Below are positions 42,206-50,765 of a stretch of DNA of 50,835 nucleotides, piece after piece. Within the stretch, counting starts at the first letter, position 1. Each line of letters begins with the position of its first letter. Position numbers and translations under genes: made by a program. Location of the stretch: assembly GCA_029432795.1 (NCBI GenBank), contig JARNMJ010000030.1:1-50835 (forward strand). Reading direction: 5' to 3'. A model generated the notes under the pieces. The model ran no database searches. It had not been told where the DNA came from and worked only from the letters and a program-made list of their open reading frames with translations. Source of the stretch: Pontiellaceae bacterium B12219 (GTDB taxonomy: Bacteria; Verrucomicrobiota; Kiritimatiellia; Kiritimatiellales; Pontiellaceae).

Positions 42206-42756
42206 TGCTTAATCTTCTTTCCCGAATTTCCTCTCGCGAGCGCATTATGCTGGCGGCTCTGGTTGTGGTGGGTTCCATGATCTGGCTGAACAGTTTATGG
42301 CGGAACTGGGAGTCGGTCTCCGTTCGGTACCGTAAAGTGAAACTTGAACTCGAGCAGCAAACCGTCTGGCTGGAAAATTCCGATCGATTTGCAGAAGAAC
42401 TGGATAATTCACTGGCTCAGCTGGACCCGAATAAAACCTATAATGATGCGGAGTTAATTGCCCTGATCGACAGTCTGGCAAGGAAACATAAAGTGTCTCA
42501 TGATCTCGGCGCACCGGCCACTGTGGAGGGGGAACTGTTTTTTCAGCATACGCTGAAAGTCAGCGTTAAGAATGTGCCCTTGCCAAGGCTGATCGCTTTC
42601 GAGCGGGATCTTTCAACGCGCTATCCCTATGCCTCGGTAGAAGATTTTTCAATTTCGGCCAACAAGGCCGACCCGCGGCTGCTGAATGCGCGTTTAACCA
42701 TTTGTGCCTATCAACTGACCGCTGAAGAGGATTACTCGAACGCGCTGTTCGATTAG
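42205..42756 (+). CDS. gspM: Type II secretion platform protein, GspM/PilO-like
   Basis: The 183-residue protein has a short cytoplasmic start, one helix (IMLAALVVVGSMIWLNSLW) and a coiled coil (KVKLELEQQTVWLENSDRF) leading to a small periplasmic domain. That matches GspM and PilO. Its ATG overlaps the gspL stop. Identity to known members is low, so the letter is given by position. Confidence 0.75.
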   Translation: MLNLLSRISSRERIMLAALVVVGSMIWLNSLWRNWESVSVRYRKVKLELEQQTVWLENSDRFAEELDNSLAQLDPNKTYNDAELIALIDSLARKHKVSHDLGAPATVEGELFFQHTLKVSVKNVPLPRLIAFERDLSTRYPYASVEDFSISANKADPRLLNARLTICAYQLTAEEDYSNALFD

Positions 42757-42775
42757 ATTTTAAGAAGGAATAACT

Positions 42776-45700
42776 ATGAAAAAACAATCGTTCATTATTT
42801 TCACGGCTATGGCCCTCGCGGCGATACCTCTGTATGCACAGACCAATACGGTGTCGGCACCGCGGATCGTGGCCGCTCCCATCGATTCGCTTGATCCGAC
42901 GGACGAGGTCGGTCCCATCGTCTTGCGGAAGATGTCGACCGATCAGGTGTTTGAACTGCTTCAAACGTACAGTGGCCGGGTGATTATTCCGGCGGCGGGT
43001 CTGCCGAAAACAACCTTCACATTTAACAGTTCGGAAAAGATGCGGCGCGATGAGGCGATACTTGCAATTGAAACGCTGCTTAATTTGAACGGTATTCTGC
43101 TGGTACCTCAGAAAAATGGATTCCTGGAAGCAATTCCGCATAATCAGGCATTGCGGCACGGACCGATTCTGCACGATGGGGCGGTTCCGGAGAGCAGTGC
43201 AGAACAACAGGTCTATGGCCGTATTTTTGAACTGACCCATCTGGATTCAAAAAGCATATATCAGCAGATTCGCAATCTGCTCTCTCCCGGAGGGCTCGCT
43301 ACTATTCTGAATCTGGAATGGCGGAATTCGCTGCTCATTTTTGATACCGATCAAAATCTGGATGCGTTGGCAACTGTCATTAAAATGTTGGATCAACCAG
43401 CCGGACATCGGGCGGAAGTGTATGTGATTCCGATTAAAAACAGCCGGGTCTACAGTGTCTATTATGCGTTGCTTCATGCGCAGCGCTATCGGGCGAATGC
43501 CGCGCTTTTTCGGGCCCGTTTTCACATCGACAGCGCAGCCAACCATCTGGTCGTTGTTTCGTCGCCGGAAAGCAAACCCTATATCGAAGAGCTGGTTGAA
43601 AAACTGGACCGGGAGATTGCACCGCTGACCACCAGCCAGGTGTACACCATCGAAAAGGGCAACCTCCGTACGATCTACAGCATTCTCACCGGAATGATTC
43701 GTCATCAGCAATCGCAATTCGGGAAACGTGGTTTCCAAAGTCTGGAAACATATCGGATTTCGCAGAAATTAAATGAAGCGGACACGCTCACTGAAACGGA
43801 GCCGGTGGATACGCCTCCGGTTGAAACTGTGGTTTCGGAAATTGCGGCCGATGCCGCAAGCACTGCCGAGCTGCAGTTCAGTCCCTATATGGGCGTATGG
43901 CTGGATTATCAGAATAATGCGTTGGTGGCTTACGGCACTCCGGCAGATTTACGGCGCATGGGAGAGTTGATTAAAAAACTGGACCGGGAAACGGCCCCGT
44001 ATACAAGCAGTGAAATTATTAAACTCAAACATGCCTATGCCGCCGGACTGGGGAGCCTGTTGAATCATATGGTGAGCGTGCAGCGTAACCTTTTTTCGAG
44101 ACAGGGATTAAGCAGTGGGGAAGCCCGGGATGGGCAGGGGAGTGATGTTGCAGACGATGCGTTTGAATTCAGTCCATACATGTATATCTGGACCGAACGG
44201 GCGAATAACGCGATCGTTGTGTATGGAACCCGATCGGATATTGACCGGATTAAGTCCATCATTGCGCAGATGGATGTGCAGCAGGCGCCCGTCACACGCA
44301 GTAAAACAATTACGATTCAAAATACGCAGGCGATAACGGTTGCCAATATGATTGGTCGAATTATTTCGATGCAGCGTTCGATGTTCAAACGCGAAGGTGT
44401 ATTTTCCGGCAAGCCTCGTGAAGATGGAACAACTCCGGGCGAAGGCGGGGCAATGGAGGTCGGCTTTGAATTCACTCCGTATGCAATGGTAACGGCTGAC
44501 CGCACCGGAAACTCCCTGTTCGTTTACGGAACGGAACAGGATATCCAGCGTGTGGAAGAATTGCTGGTTGATCTCGACCGGGAAACCGCACCGATTACAA
44601 AAAGCAAAGTATATTATTTAAAGCATGCCGAGGCGTATAGCTTGAGCCGAATCATATCGCAGGTGATTACCTCGCAACGCCGTATTTTTGACCGACGCGG
44701 ACTGCGCTCGGGTGAAGAAACCGCTTCCAGTGACGCGGAAATGAATATGGGATTTGAGTTCAGTGAATTCGCCACCATTGTTGCCGACCGAAGAAGCAAC
44801 AGTCTTTTGTTCTATGGCACGGATTCAGATATTATTCGCATTGATGCCATGATTGCCGAAACGGATATTGCCGTTGAGCCCATCACGGGCAGTCGGGTCT
44901 TTCCGCTCAAGCATGCAGAAGCGAACAGTCTCTCGCGTGTTCTGCAGCTTATCGTCACCAGTCAGCGCCGGGCCATGAAATCGGTGGAATCCGCCAGCGA
45001 GAAAGTGAGAAATTCACAGGAAGGCAGTGATGCTCCGAATGCCGAAGGTGATCTGGCGTTGCAATTCAGCCCCTTCCTTTCCATCGTTCCGGATGCGCGG
45101 AACAACGCGCTGATTGTATATGGAACCCATGGAGATCTGAAGCACGTGGCTTCATTGGTTGAGCAGACGGATGTGGAGGTTGCTCCGCTGACCCGCAGTC
45201 AGGTTTTCTTCCTGGAAAATGCAAAGGCGAATACGCTCTCTTCAATTTTAACCCGCATGATTCGCAGTCAGCAAACGGCTATGCGTTTAGTGCAGTCGCG
45301 TTTTCGTGCGGTGCAGTATCCGGGAGAAGAAAATGACAATGCCGGGGCAATGCTCTACGACCCGAATCAGTCGATGCAGTTCAGTCCCTATGTTTCGGTG
45401 GTTCCCAATGATCGGAACAACTCGTTATTGATTTATGGTACCGAAGAGGATATCCGCCAGCTGGATGCAATCATCAGTCAAAATGACATTGCGGTTGCTC
45501 CGCGTACACAAAGTCGCATTTTCTATATCCGACATGCCGATGCAAACGATGTGGTGCGGACGATTAATCCACTCATCACATCGCAGCAGAGAGTGCGGGA
45601 ACGGGAAGCGACGCTCCGACGGTTCTACCGGAAAAGCGGGGGCGACCTGGATGACGAATTATTGAATGATGAGCTGGAACCGCAGGGAGGGGAAGCACTT

Positions 45701-46807
45701 GCTGAGATGCCCGATGTGGGTATGGAATTTGATGAAGATCTTCAGTTCAGTCCCTATGTCACACTCTCGGCCGACGACCGGAGTAATTCTATTCTGGTTT
45801 ACGGAACGCCCTTTGATCTGGAGCAGGTCGAAAACCTGATCGACCGGATTGACCGGGTTCTTCCCCAGGTTCAGATTGAAGTGGTCATTGCCGAAGTCAT
45901 GCTGGAGAATGGACAGGTTTCAGGGCTGGATTCGTTCGGCGTCAGTTATGACAATCCCTTCCCGTTTCAGGTTGCCGGAGCGGCTGCGGGTGGGGTTGCG
46001 AGCCGCGGTGGTGTGCTTGGGCAAACGGGAGAGATCGACGCGGGCGAAGGCGCAGCCGGTGATATTGGGCTCGGCTTAAATCCGTTCAGCCTTCAAATGG
46101 TTTTCCGCACGGCCAAGGAAGACGGCAAGGTCCGCATTCTTTCCGCCCCGACAATCACCACAAGTCATAACCGCCCGGCCAGTATCAATGTCGGCGAAGC
46201 GCGGCCCATCATCACCAGTTCCACCTCCACGTTGAATAATAACAACACCTCCCGTTCTACGGTGGAATACCGCGATATCGGCATCGAACTCAAAGTCGTA
46301 CCGTTGGTGAGCGACCAAGGCTATATCCAGATGGATATCGAACAGACGGTTGAAACCGTTATCGGTTCGCAAACCATTGATAACAATGAACAGCCGATCA
46401 TCGGAACACGCCGTGCGAATTCATTCGTCAGTGTTCGGGATCAACAGATCATTGTCATGGGCGGCCTGCAATCGGAAACAACTATCGTAACGGATGGGAA
46501 GGTCTGGATACTGGGCGATATCCCGTTAATCGGTCGTCTCTTCCGCCCCAAAAAGAACGTTTCAACGGTTCGGGAACTGATCATTTTTATTCGTCCGCAG
46601 TTGATCACGGACAGCAGTACTCAGGAGATGATGAAGCAGTTGACCGAAGAGCCGGGACTGGCAGCCGAAGATGCGCTGATTTATCTCGAAAACAATCAGT
46701 TTGCCGGACAGCTTGCGCGAATCGAAGAAGAGCAGGAATCCGTGCGGGGAAATACAAATGAGGTAACAGAGGTTATCGTGACCGCGGAGGAATCGGATGA
46801 AAAATAA
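42776..46807 (+). CDS. gspD: Giant type II secretion secretin with about nine N-domain repeats
   Basis: The 1343-residue outer-membrane channel has a signal peptide ending PLYAQ. A probable N0 domain (about residues 46-125) is followed by modules starting near residues 148, 215, 289, 414, 511, 612, 708, 810 and 915, the later ones about 100 residues each. Each later module has xYxLKHAxA, then SxILxxMIxSQRR, a gap, FSPYxxIxxDxRNNxLLVYGT, and ends APxTxS. These resemble the N1/N3 ring domains. The pore region is from about 1033, with LSAPTITTSHNRPA, VPLVSDQGYIQMDIEQ and VMGGLQ. Normal GspD is about 650-700 residues with N0-N3. AAGGA precedes the start. Palindrome 43733-43747 lies in the third module. 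Confidence 0.95.
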   Translation: MKKQSFIIFTAMALAAIPLYAQTNTVSAPRIVAAPIDSLDPTDEVGPIVLRKMSTDQVFELLQTYSGRVIIPAAGLPKTTFTFNSSEKMRRDEAILAIETLLNLNGILLVPQKNGFLEAIPHNQALRHGPILHDGAVPESSAEQQVYGRIFELTHLDSKSIYQQIRNLLSPGGLATILNLEWRNSLLIFDTDQNLDALATVIKMLDQPAGHRAEVYVIPIKNSRVYSVYYALLHAQRYRANAALFRARFHIDSAANHLVVVSSPESKPYIEELVEKLDREIAPLTTSQVYTIEKGNLRTIYSILTGMIRHQQSQFGKRGFQSLETYRISQKLNEADTLTETEPVDTPPVETVVSEIAADAASTAELQFSPYMGVWLDYQNNALVAYGTPADLRRMGELIKKLDRETAPYTSSEIIKLKHAYAAGLGSLLNHMVSVQRNLFSRQGLSSGEARDGQGSDVADDAFEFSPYMYIWTERANNAIVVYGTRSDIDRIKSIIAQMDVQQAPVTRSKTITIQNTQAITVANMIGRIISMQRSMFKREGVFSGKPREDGTTPGEGGAMEVGFEFTPYAMVTADRTGNSLFVYGTEQDIQRVEELLVDLDRETAPITKSKVYYLKHAEAYSLSRIISQVITSQRRIFDRRGLRSGEETASSDAEMNMGFEFSEFATIVADRRSNSLLFYGTDSDIIRIDAMIAETDIAVEPITGSRVFPLKHAEANSLSRVLQLIVTSQRRAMKSVESASEKVRNSQEGSDAPNAEGDLALQFSPFLSIVPDARNNALIVYGTHGDLKHVASLVEQTDVEVAPLTRSQVFFLENAKANTLSSILTRMIRSQQTAMRLVQSRFRAVQYPGEENDNAGAMLYDPNQSMQFSPYVSVVPNDRNNSLLIYGTEEDIRQLDAIISQNDIAVAPRTQSRIFYIRHADANDVVRTINPLITSQQRVREREATLRRFYRKSGGDLDDELLNDELEPQGGEALAEMPDVGMEFDEDLQFSPYVTLSADDRSNSILVYGTPFDLEQVENLIDRIDRVLPQVQIEVVIAEVMLENGQVSGLDSFGVSYDNPFPFQVAGAAAGGVASRGGVLGQTGEIDAGEGAAGDIGLGLNPFSLQMVFRTAKEDGKVRILSAPTITTSHNRPASINVGEARPIITSSTSTLNNNNTSRSTVEYRDIGIELKVVPLVSDQGYIQMDIEQTVETVIGSQTIDNNEQPIIGTRRANSFVSVRDQQIIVMGGLQSETTIVTDGKVWILGDIPLIGRLFRPKKNVSTVRELIIFIRPQLITDSSTQEMMKQLTEEPGLAAEDALIYLENNQFAGQLARIEEEQESVRGNTNEVTEVIVTAEESDEK

Positions 46808-47150
46808 AAGCGGCTTCATTTTGATCGTTTTGCTGTGTGTTGGCTTTGCCGTTGCCGGTGAAAAAGAGCAACCGTACAAATCGCTCATCGATAATTCTCC
46901 GTTTCTGACGCCCGCATTCAAAGCGCGGCTGGGCAAACATGATACGTCTTCGCTGAAATTTATCGGATATACTCAAATTGGAACGGTATGGCATTTTGCG
47001 CTGATTGATAAAAAAAGCGGAAAAATGCACTGGGCTAAAATCGGTGAAGATTATGAAGGCATCAAAATTGAATCGTTTGATGAAAAAACGCGGAGTATTC
47101 ATCTGACGGTAGCCGACATTCCCTATGATCTAACTCTGGCGAAGGAGTAA
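46797..47150 (+). CDS. Small exported protein, possible GspC/PilP-like partner
   Basis: The 117-residue protein overlaps the secretin by 11 bases. It has a signal peptide (GFILIVLLCVGFAVAG), then a beta-rich part: SSLKFIGYTQIGTVWHFALI, MHWAKIGEDYEGIKIESF and IHLTVADIPYDLTL. The pattern resembles the periplasmic HR domain of GspC and PilP, which docks on the secretin N0 ring, and no other gspC is present. The assignment is inference; it might also be a pilotin-like factor. Confidence 0.65.
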   Translation: MKNKSGFILIVLLCVGFAVAGEKEQPYKSLIDNSPFLTPAFKARLGKHDTSSLKFIGYTQIGTVWHFALIDKKSGKMHWAKIGEDYEGIKIESFDEKTRSIHLTVADIPYDLTLAKE

Positions 47151-47156
47151 AACGAC

Positions 47157-48860
47157 ATGCGTATTGATTCCATTGCCAGCAATTCGGGACTGGGTAAAAT
47201 TATCAGCCAGCTCGACCCCGAAGCGGCACGAACTGTTGAAACCGCGGAACGCGAGGATAAACTTAATTGTTTATCCGTGGCGACCGGCATTGATGCCCGG
47301 GAACTCCTGGCTCTGCTTGCTCATGGCACGGGTTATCCGCTTTTAACGGCATTTGATCCGGAGGTTGAAGAATCCGCAGGTTTTCCTGAACGACTCATTC
47401 ACAGCTGCGGTGCATTGCCCATTCATCCCCCGGAGGAGTGCGAAGCAGGAAGCTTGTGCCTCGCGACACTGTGGCCGCCGAGTGAACGGATTAAACAATG
47501 GGTCTATGCCGTGTGTGGACAGGAGGTTCAGTGGTTTCTGGTGGAGCCGCGAAAACTGATTGCTGTCATAACGAGCAACTTCGGCGTCGGAGCGGCCAGT
47601 CTGGATGAATCCGATTCCGAAGGAATCGGTGGCGCGGCTAAAGAAGAAGAGGAAGATGAAAATGCAGCCATTATCCGGTTTGTGAATGATGTCATTCAGC
47701 AGGCGATGCGCGATCGGGCAACGGATATTCACTTCGAACCGCGGAAAGAGCATCTGGATATTCGCTATCGTATTGATGGCCGCCTCGTCCCGGTCCGGGT
47801 TCCGGCAAACCTGGTCAATTTTCAAAGTGCGATCATCTCCCGTATTAAAATTATGTCGCGGATGAATATTTCTGAAAAACGCCGCCCGCAGGATGGGCGC
47901 ATCACCTATGGAAAAGGAAGGCAGGAAGTGGATGTGCGCGTTTCAACACTTCCAACCATGTATGGTGAAAGTGTTAGTATGCGTTTGCTGAATGAACAGA
48001 GTCAGCCGACTTCTATTCAGGAGCTGGGCTTTCTGCCGGACGATGCCGAGCGCATTAACCGGGTGCTCGATCTGCCGCATGGCATAATGCTGATCACCGG
48101 GCCGACGGGTTCAGGAAAAAGTACTACGCTGGCTTCGTTTATGCGGCAGATTGGAACGCCGGAACGCCGGATCATTACGGTTGAAGATCCCATTGAATAT
48201 GAAATTCCCCAGATCAACCAAACCCAGGTGAATTCAGAGATCGGTCTGACCTTTGCGAGTGCGTTGCGCAGTGTGCTTCGTCAGGATCCGGATGTAATCA
48301 TGGTGGGGGAAATCCGCGACCGGGAAACGGCGGATATTGCGGTGCGGGCATCGCTGACCGGACACCTGGTTCTGAGCACCCTTCACACAAATGATGCACC
48401 GGGAGCGATTGTGCGTCTGGTGGATATGGGCATTGAACCCTTTCTGATTGCATCATCGGTTAAAATGGTTATCGCTCAGCGTTTGATTCGCCGTCTGTGT
48501 CAGAACTGTGCCGTGCCCGACGATACCCCGATCGAAGTCATTCGTTCCTGTTTAATGACGCTGGGGGTGGATCCCGCCCGGGCTGATGCCGCAGATGGTT
48601 TGCGCCTGCCCGCCGGCTGCGATTCCTGTTCCGGATTAGGCTTCAGGGGCCGCGTCGGTATGTTCGAATTATTGCAGGTGGATGAAGCCATTCATTCGCT
48701 GATTGTGCAGCGGGCTTCAGCACATGACATCCGCCGTCAGGCATTGTCAAACGGCATGCGCAGTTTGCAGGCCTGTGGATGGGAGCATGCCGCCCATGGC
48801 CAATCCGCCTTGTCGGAAGTTATGCGCTATGCCGAGATGGCGGAAACCAGCGGAGAATAG
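47157..48860 (+). CDS. gspE: Type II secretion ATPase GspE
   Basis: The 567-residue hexameric ATPase powers pseudopilus assembly at the cytoplasmic face. Residues up to about 150 form the N-terminal domain that contacts the platform. Then follow DIHFEPRKEHLDIRYRIDG, GPTGSGKSTT (about 314-321, Walker A), EDPIEYEIP (Asp box), and VGEIRDRETADIAVRASLTG (Walker B). A zinc site is made by CQNC and CDSC near residues 448-491. It lies six bases after the small gene and three before gspF. Confidence 0.95.
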   Translation: MRIDSIASNSGLGKIISQLDPEAARTVETAEREDKLNCLSVATGIDARELLALLAHGTGYPLLTAFDPEVEESAGFPERLIHSCGALPIHPPEECEAGSLCLATLWPPSERIKQWVYAVCGQEVQWFLVEPRKLIAVITSNFGVGAASLDESDSEGIGGAAKEEEEDENAAIIRFVNDVIQQAMRDRATDIHFEPRKEHLDIRYRIDGRLVPVRVPANLVNFQSAIISRIKIMSRMNISEKRRPQDGRITYGKGRQEVDVRVSTLPTMYGESVSMRLLNEQSQPTSIQELGFLPDDAERINRVLDLPHGIMLITGPTGSGKSTTLASFMRQIGTPERRIITVEDPIEYEIPQINQTQVNSEIGLTFASALRSVLRQDPDVIMVGEIRDRETADIAVRASLTGHLVLSTLHTNDAPGAIVRLVDMGIEPFLIASSVKMVIAQRLIRRLCQNCAVPDDTPIEVIRSCLMTLGVDPARADAADGLRLPAGCDSCSGLGFRGRVGMFELLQVDEAIHSLIVQRASAHDIRRQALSNGMRSLQACGWEHAAHGQSALSEVMRYAEMAETSGE

Positions 48861-48862
48861 CC

Positions 48863-50131
48863 ATGCCGAGATTCTTCTACCGGGCTGTTAATACAAATGG
48901 ACACGCAACTTCGGGGGCCGTGGAAGCGGCCGATGCCGCGGCTGTAAGAAAAAAACTCCGGAATGACGGGCTGACTCCCGTTGATATTCGCCGGGCAAAT
49001 CCGGCGGACAGCGCCCATACATCCCATCGCGAAAAACATACCTCCGTTTCTTCCGCCGAAATGGAAAAGTTTACGAAAGCGCAAATCAGCGCCGGAGAAG
49101 CCAATAAAATCTCATTGGAGTTTTTCACCCGGGTTCATCAGCTCGTGGATAACGGTATGCCGTTGGGAGATGCGGTGAAAGCATTGGGCCAGCGCCTAAC
49201 CGTTCCTCGTCAAAAAGCATTATGTGCCGGACTTTGGCAGGAGTTGAGCAAGGGCGCGAATATGGGGGATGCTCTGCGGCGCTTTCCGAAAATTTTTGAC
49301 CCGACCACCATAGCTATGATTGAAGCCGGTGAGGCAACCGGAAACCTTGCTCCGATTCTGGCCAATCTGATTGAAATGCTGAATACCCGCCGGGAGATGC
49401 GAAAGGAAATACTTTCGGGACTGTCGTATCCGGCATTCATTTTGGCTGTCGTTTTTTTTGTGATGATCTTTGTGCTGTTCTACTTGATGCCCAATGTTCA
49501 GACCATGATGGATTCAATGGGCGGGGAGCTCACCTTACCGACTCGCATCGTGATGGGATTCGCGCACTTCAGTCTGACCGGCGGACCGTTCATTCTCGCC
49601 GCGCTGGGAGGAATTGCGCTGGTGATCCGGCAATGGCGTAAATCTGAAAGCGGGCGAATGAGTATTGACCGTTGGATGCTTCAGGTCCCGATTGTGAAAG
49701 ATATTGCGCAGAATGCTGAACTCTGCCGCATGTGTAATTTAACCGCTGTTCTGCTTGATAGCGGAGTGGATACCACCGATGCTTTGCGTCTGATTGAACG
49801 CGCCATGCAAAACCGATACCTGAGAAGCTTATTTTCTTCCAGCCGAACGCTGATCAGCGATGGTGCCTCCTTTGCAAATGCCTTGCGTCATAATAAAGTC
49901 ATGCCTGATATGGATCTGGATATTCTGAGCATCAGTGAAGATGCCGGAGATTTGGTGGCCGGGTTTCGCAGTGTCTATAAATCGCGCAATGAAGAATTGC
50001 GGGACCAGATGAAAAAACTGACCGTCTGGATTTCCACCTGTGCACTCTTATTTGTTTTTGCGCTGGTCTTCCTGCTGGTCTTCGGGATTGTGAGCAGCAT
50101 CCTCCAGCTCAGCAGCAGCGTACTGGGATAA
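48863..50131 (+). CDS. gspF: Type II secretion inner-membrane protein GspF
   Basis: The start is ATG 48863 (MPRFFYRAVN); the frame is open upstream only because it overlaps gspE. The 422-residue protein has two repeats of the T2SSF domain with the membrane segments AFILAVVFFVMIFVLFYLMP and LLFVFALVFLLVFGIVSS. An 80-residue N-terminal part (MPRFFYRAVN... with KKLRNDGL) is common in GspF. It is the final gene of the operon; the next 70 bases show only a weak hairpin. Confidence 0.95.
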   Translation: MPRFFYRAVNTNGHATSGAVEAADAAAVRKKLRNDGLTPVDIRRANPADSAHTSHREKHTSVSSAEMEKFTKAQISAGEANKISLEFFTRVHQLVDNGMPLGDAVKALGQRLTVPRQKALCAGLWQELSKGANMGDALRRFPKIFDPTTIAMIEAGEATGNLAPILANLIEMLNTRREMRKEILSGLSYPAFILAVVFFVMIFVLFYLMPNVQTMMDSMGGELTLPTRIVMGFAHFSLTGGPFILAALGGIALVIRQWRKSESGRMSIDRWMLQVPIVKDIAQNAELCRMCNLTAVLLDSGVDTTDALRLIERAMQNRYLRSLFSSSRTLISDGASFANALRHNKVMPDMDLDILSISEDAGDLVAGFRSVYKSRNEELRDQMKKLTVWISTCALLFVFALVFLLVFGIVSSILQLSSSVLG

Positions 50132-50202
50132 AACTCCAGAATCCGGGATTCCTGATTGAAGCCGGATGGCTCTCCATCAAATACGGGGGCGGTTTCAGGT
50201 TG

Positions 50203-50550
50203 CTATGATAACCGTTTTGTCATGGTTTCGAGACCGTGGCATAGCGGGATGTTCCGAACGCCGCCCGGCGAAACAAACACGCCGGTCTGGCGAAGATCAT
50301 TCTGCCCGAGGGGCTGGAATCTCGATGGCAAGAGCTACTGTGGCAGTTGCTGTGCGCTCATCAACGGTGCTTGTGAATGGGCACCCGGCGGTTTGAATCC
50401 AGCAGAGCATCCTCTCCGTCGGTTTCCATGGCCTCCTTATAGCGATAGAAGGTATCCCGGCGGAATTGCAGCATTTTGCAGGTCTTGAAGTTCTTCGGCG
50501 AGATTGAGCAATCCGAATTTCGTGCTTATGATTTTATCATTTACTGTCAT
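50203..50550 (-). pseudogene. Decayed IS481-type transposase, N-terminal part
   Basis: Translating the minus strand from 50550 gives MTVNDKIISTKFGLLNLAEE in one frame, then KTCKMLQFRRDTFYRYKEAM and ALLDSNRRVPIHKHR in a second, then VDERTATATVALAIEIPAP and LRQTGVFVSPGGVRN in others. This series matches, in order, the helix-turn-helix start of IS481-family transposases (SKACKMLGYSRDTFYRYKE; LRKQGVFVSPGGVRS). At least three frame changes and internal stops are seen, and the DDE catalytic part is absent. It is dead. Confidence 0.8.
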
Positions 50551-50553
50551 TTC

Positions 50554-50614
50554 GTTACCCCTGTCAGGCCAGTCGGCTGGCTGGTTTGTTATTTGTGTTC
50601 CTAACAGGGGTAAC
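50554..50614. repeat. 15-base inverted repeat beside the transposase remnant
   Basis: GTTACCCCTGTCAGG (50554-50568) and CCTAACAGGGGTAAC (50600-50614) are inverse copies with one mismatch, 31 bases apart. The first lies immediately before the transposase start. They may be element ends left by a deletion or the operator of the element. Confidence 0.5.
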
Positions 50615-50765
50615 ATCTTTTCAGATGAAACCGTCCGATCGCATCGCGACTAATACAGATGAAGAGCTCACGAGTTCCGCCCACTCTCGGAAATCCCCAG
50701 CTGATCGCACTTTTTTCAGCCAGTTCACGACCATTGTCAGCTAGCAGTCTGTCGGACTTATCCAT
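50601..50765 (-). other. Short ORF of unknown nature at the right edge
   Basis: From ATG 50765 a frame of 54 residues runs to TAG 50603-50601, with residues RLLADNGRELAEKSAIS then a Gly-Arg segment; it is open a further 15 or so codons upstream. I recognise no family. It lies in mobile-element debris and may be a fragment of another inserted gene. Confidence 0.3.

Noticed and set aside
3102-43747. Palindrome as an operator of a single transcription factor
   Set aside because: About one exact copy per 2 kb, mostly inside genes in all frames, is too frequent for a normal regulon.
42776-46807. Possibility that the giant secretin is two fused genes
   Set aside because: One frame, one signal peptide, one pore domain and regular internal modules; no second start with a ribosome site was seen.
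50381-50400. GGTTTGAATCC as part of a tRNA gene near the right edge
   Set aside because: It belongs to the decayed transposase reading and no cloverleaf can be formed.
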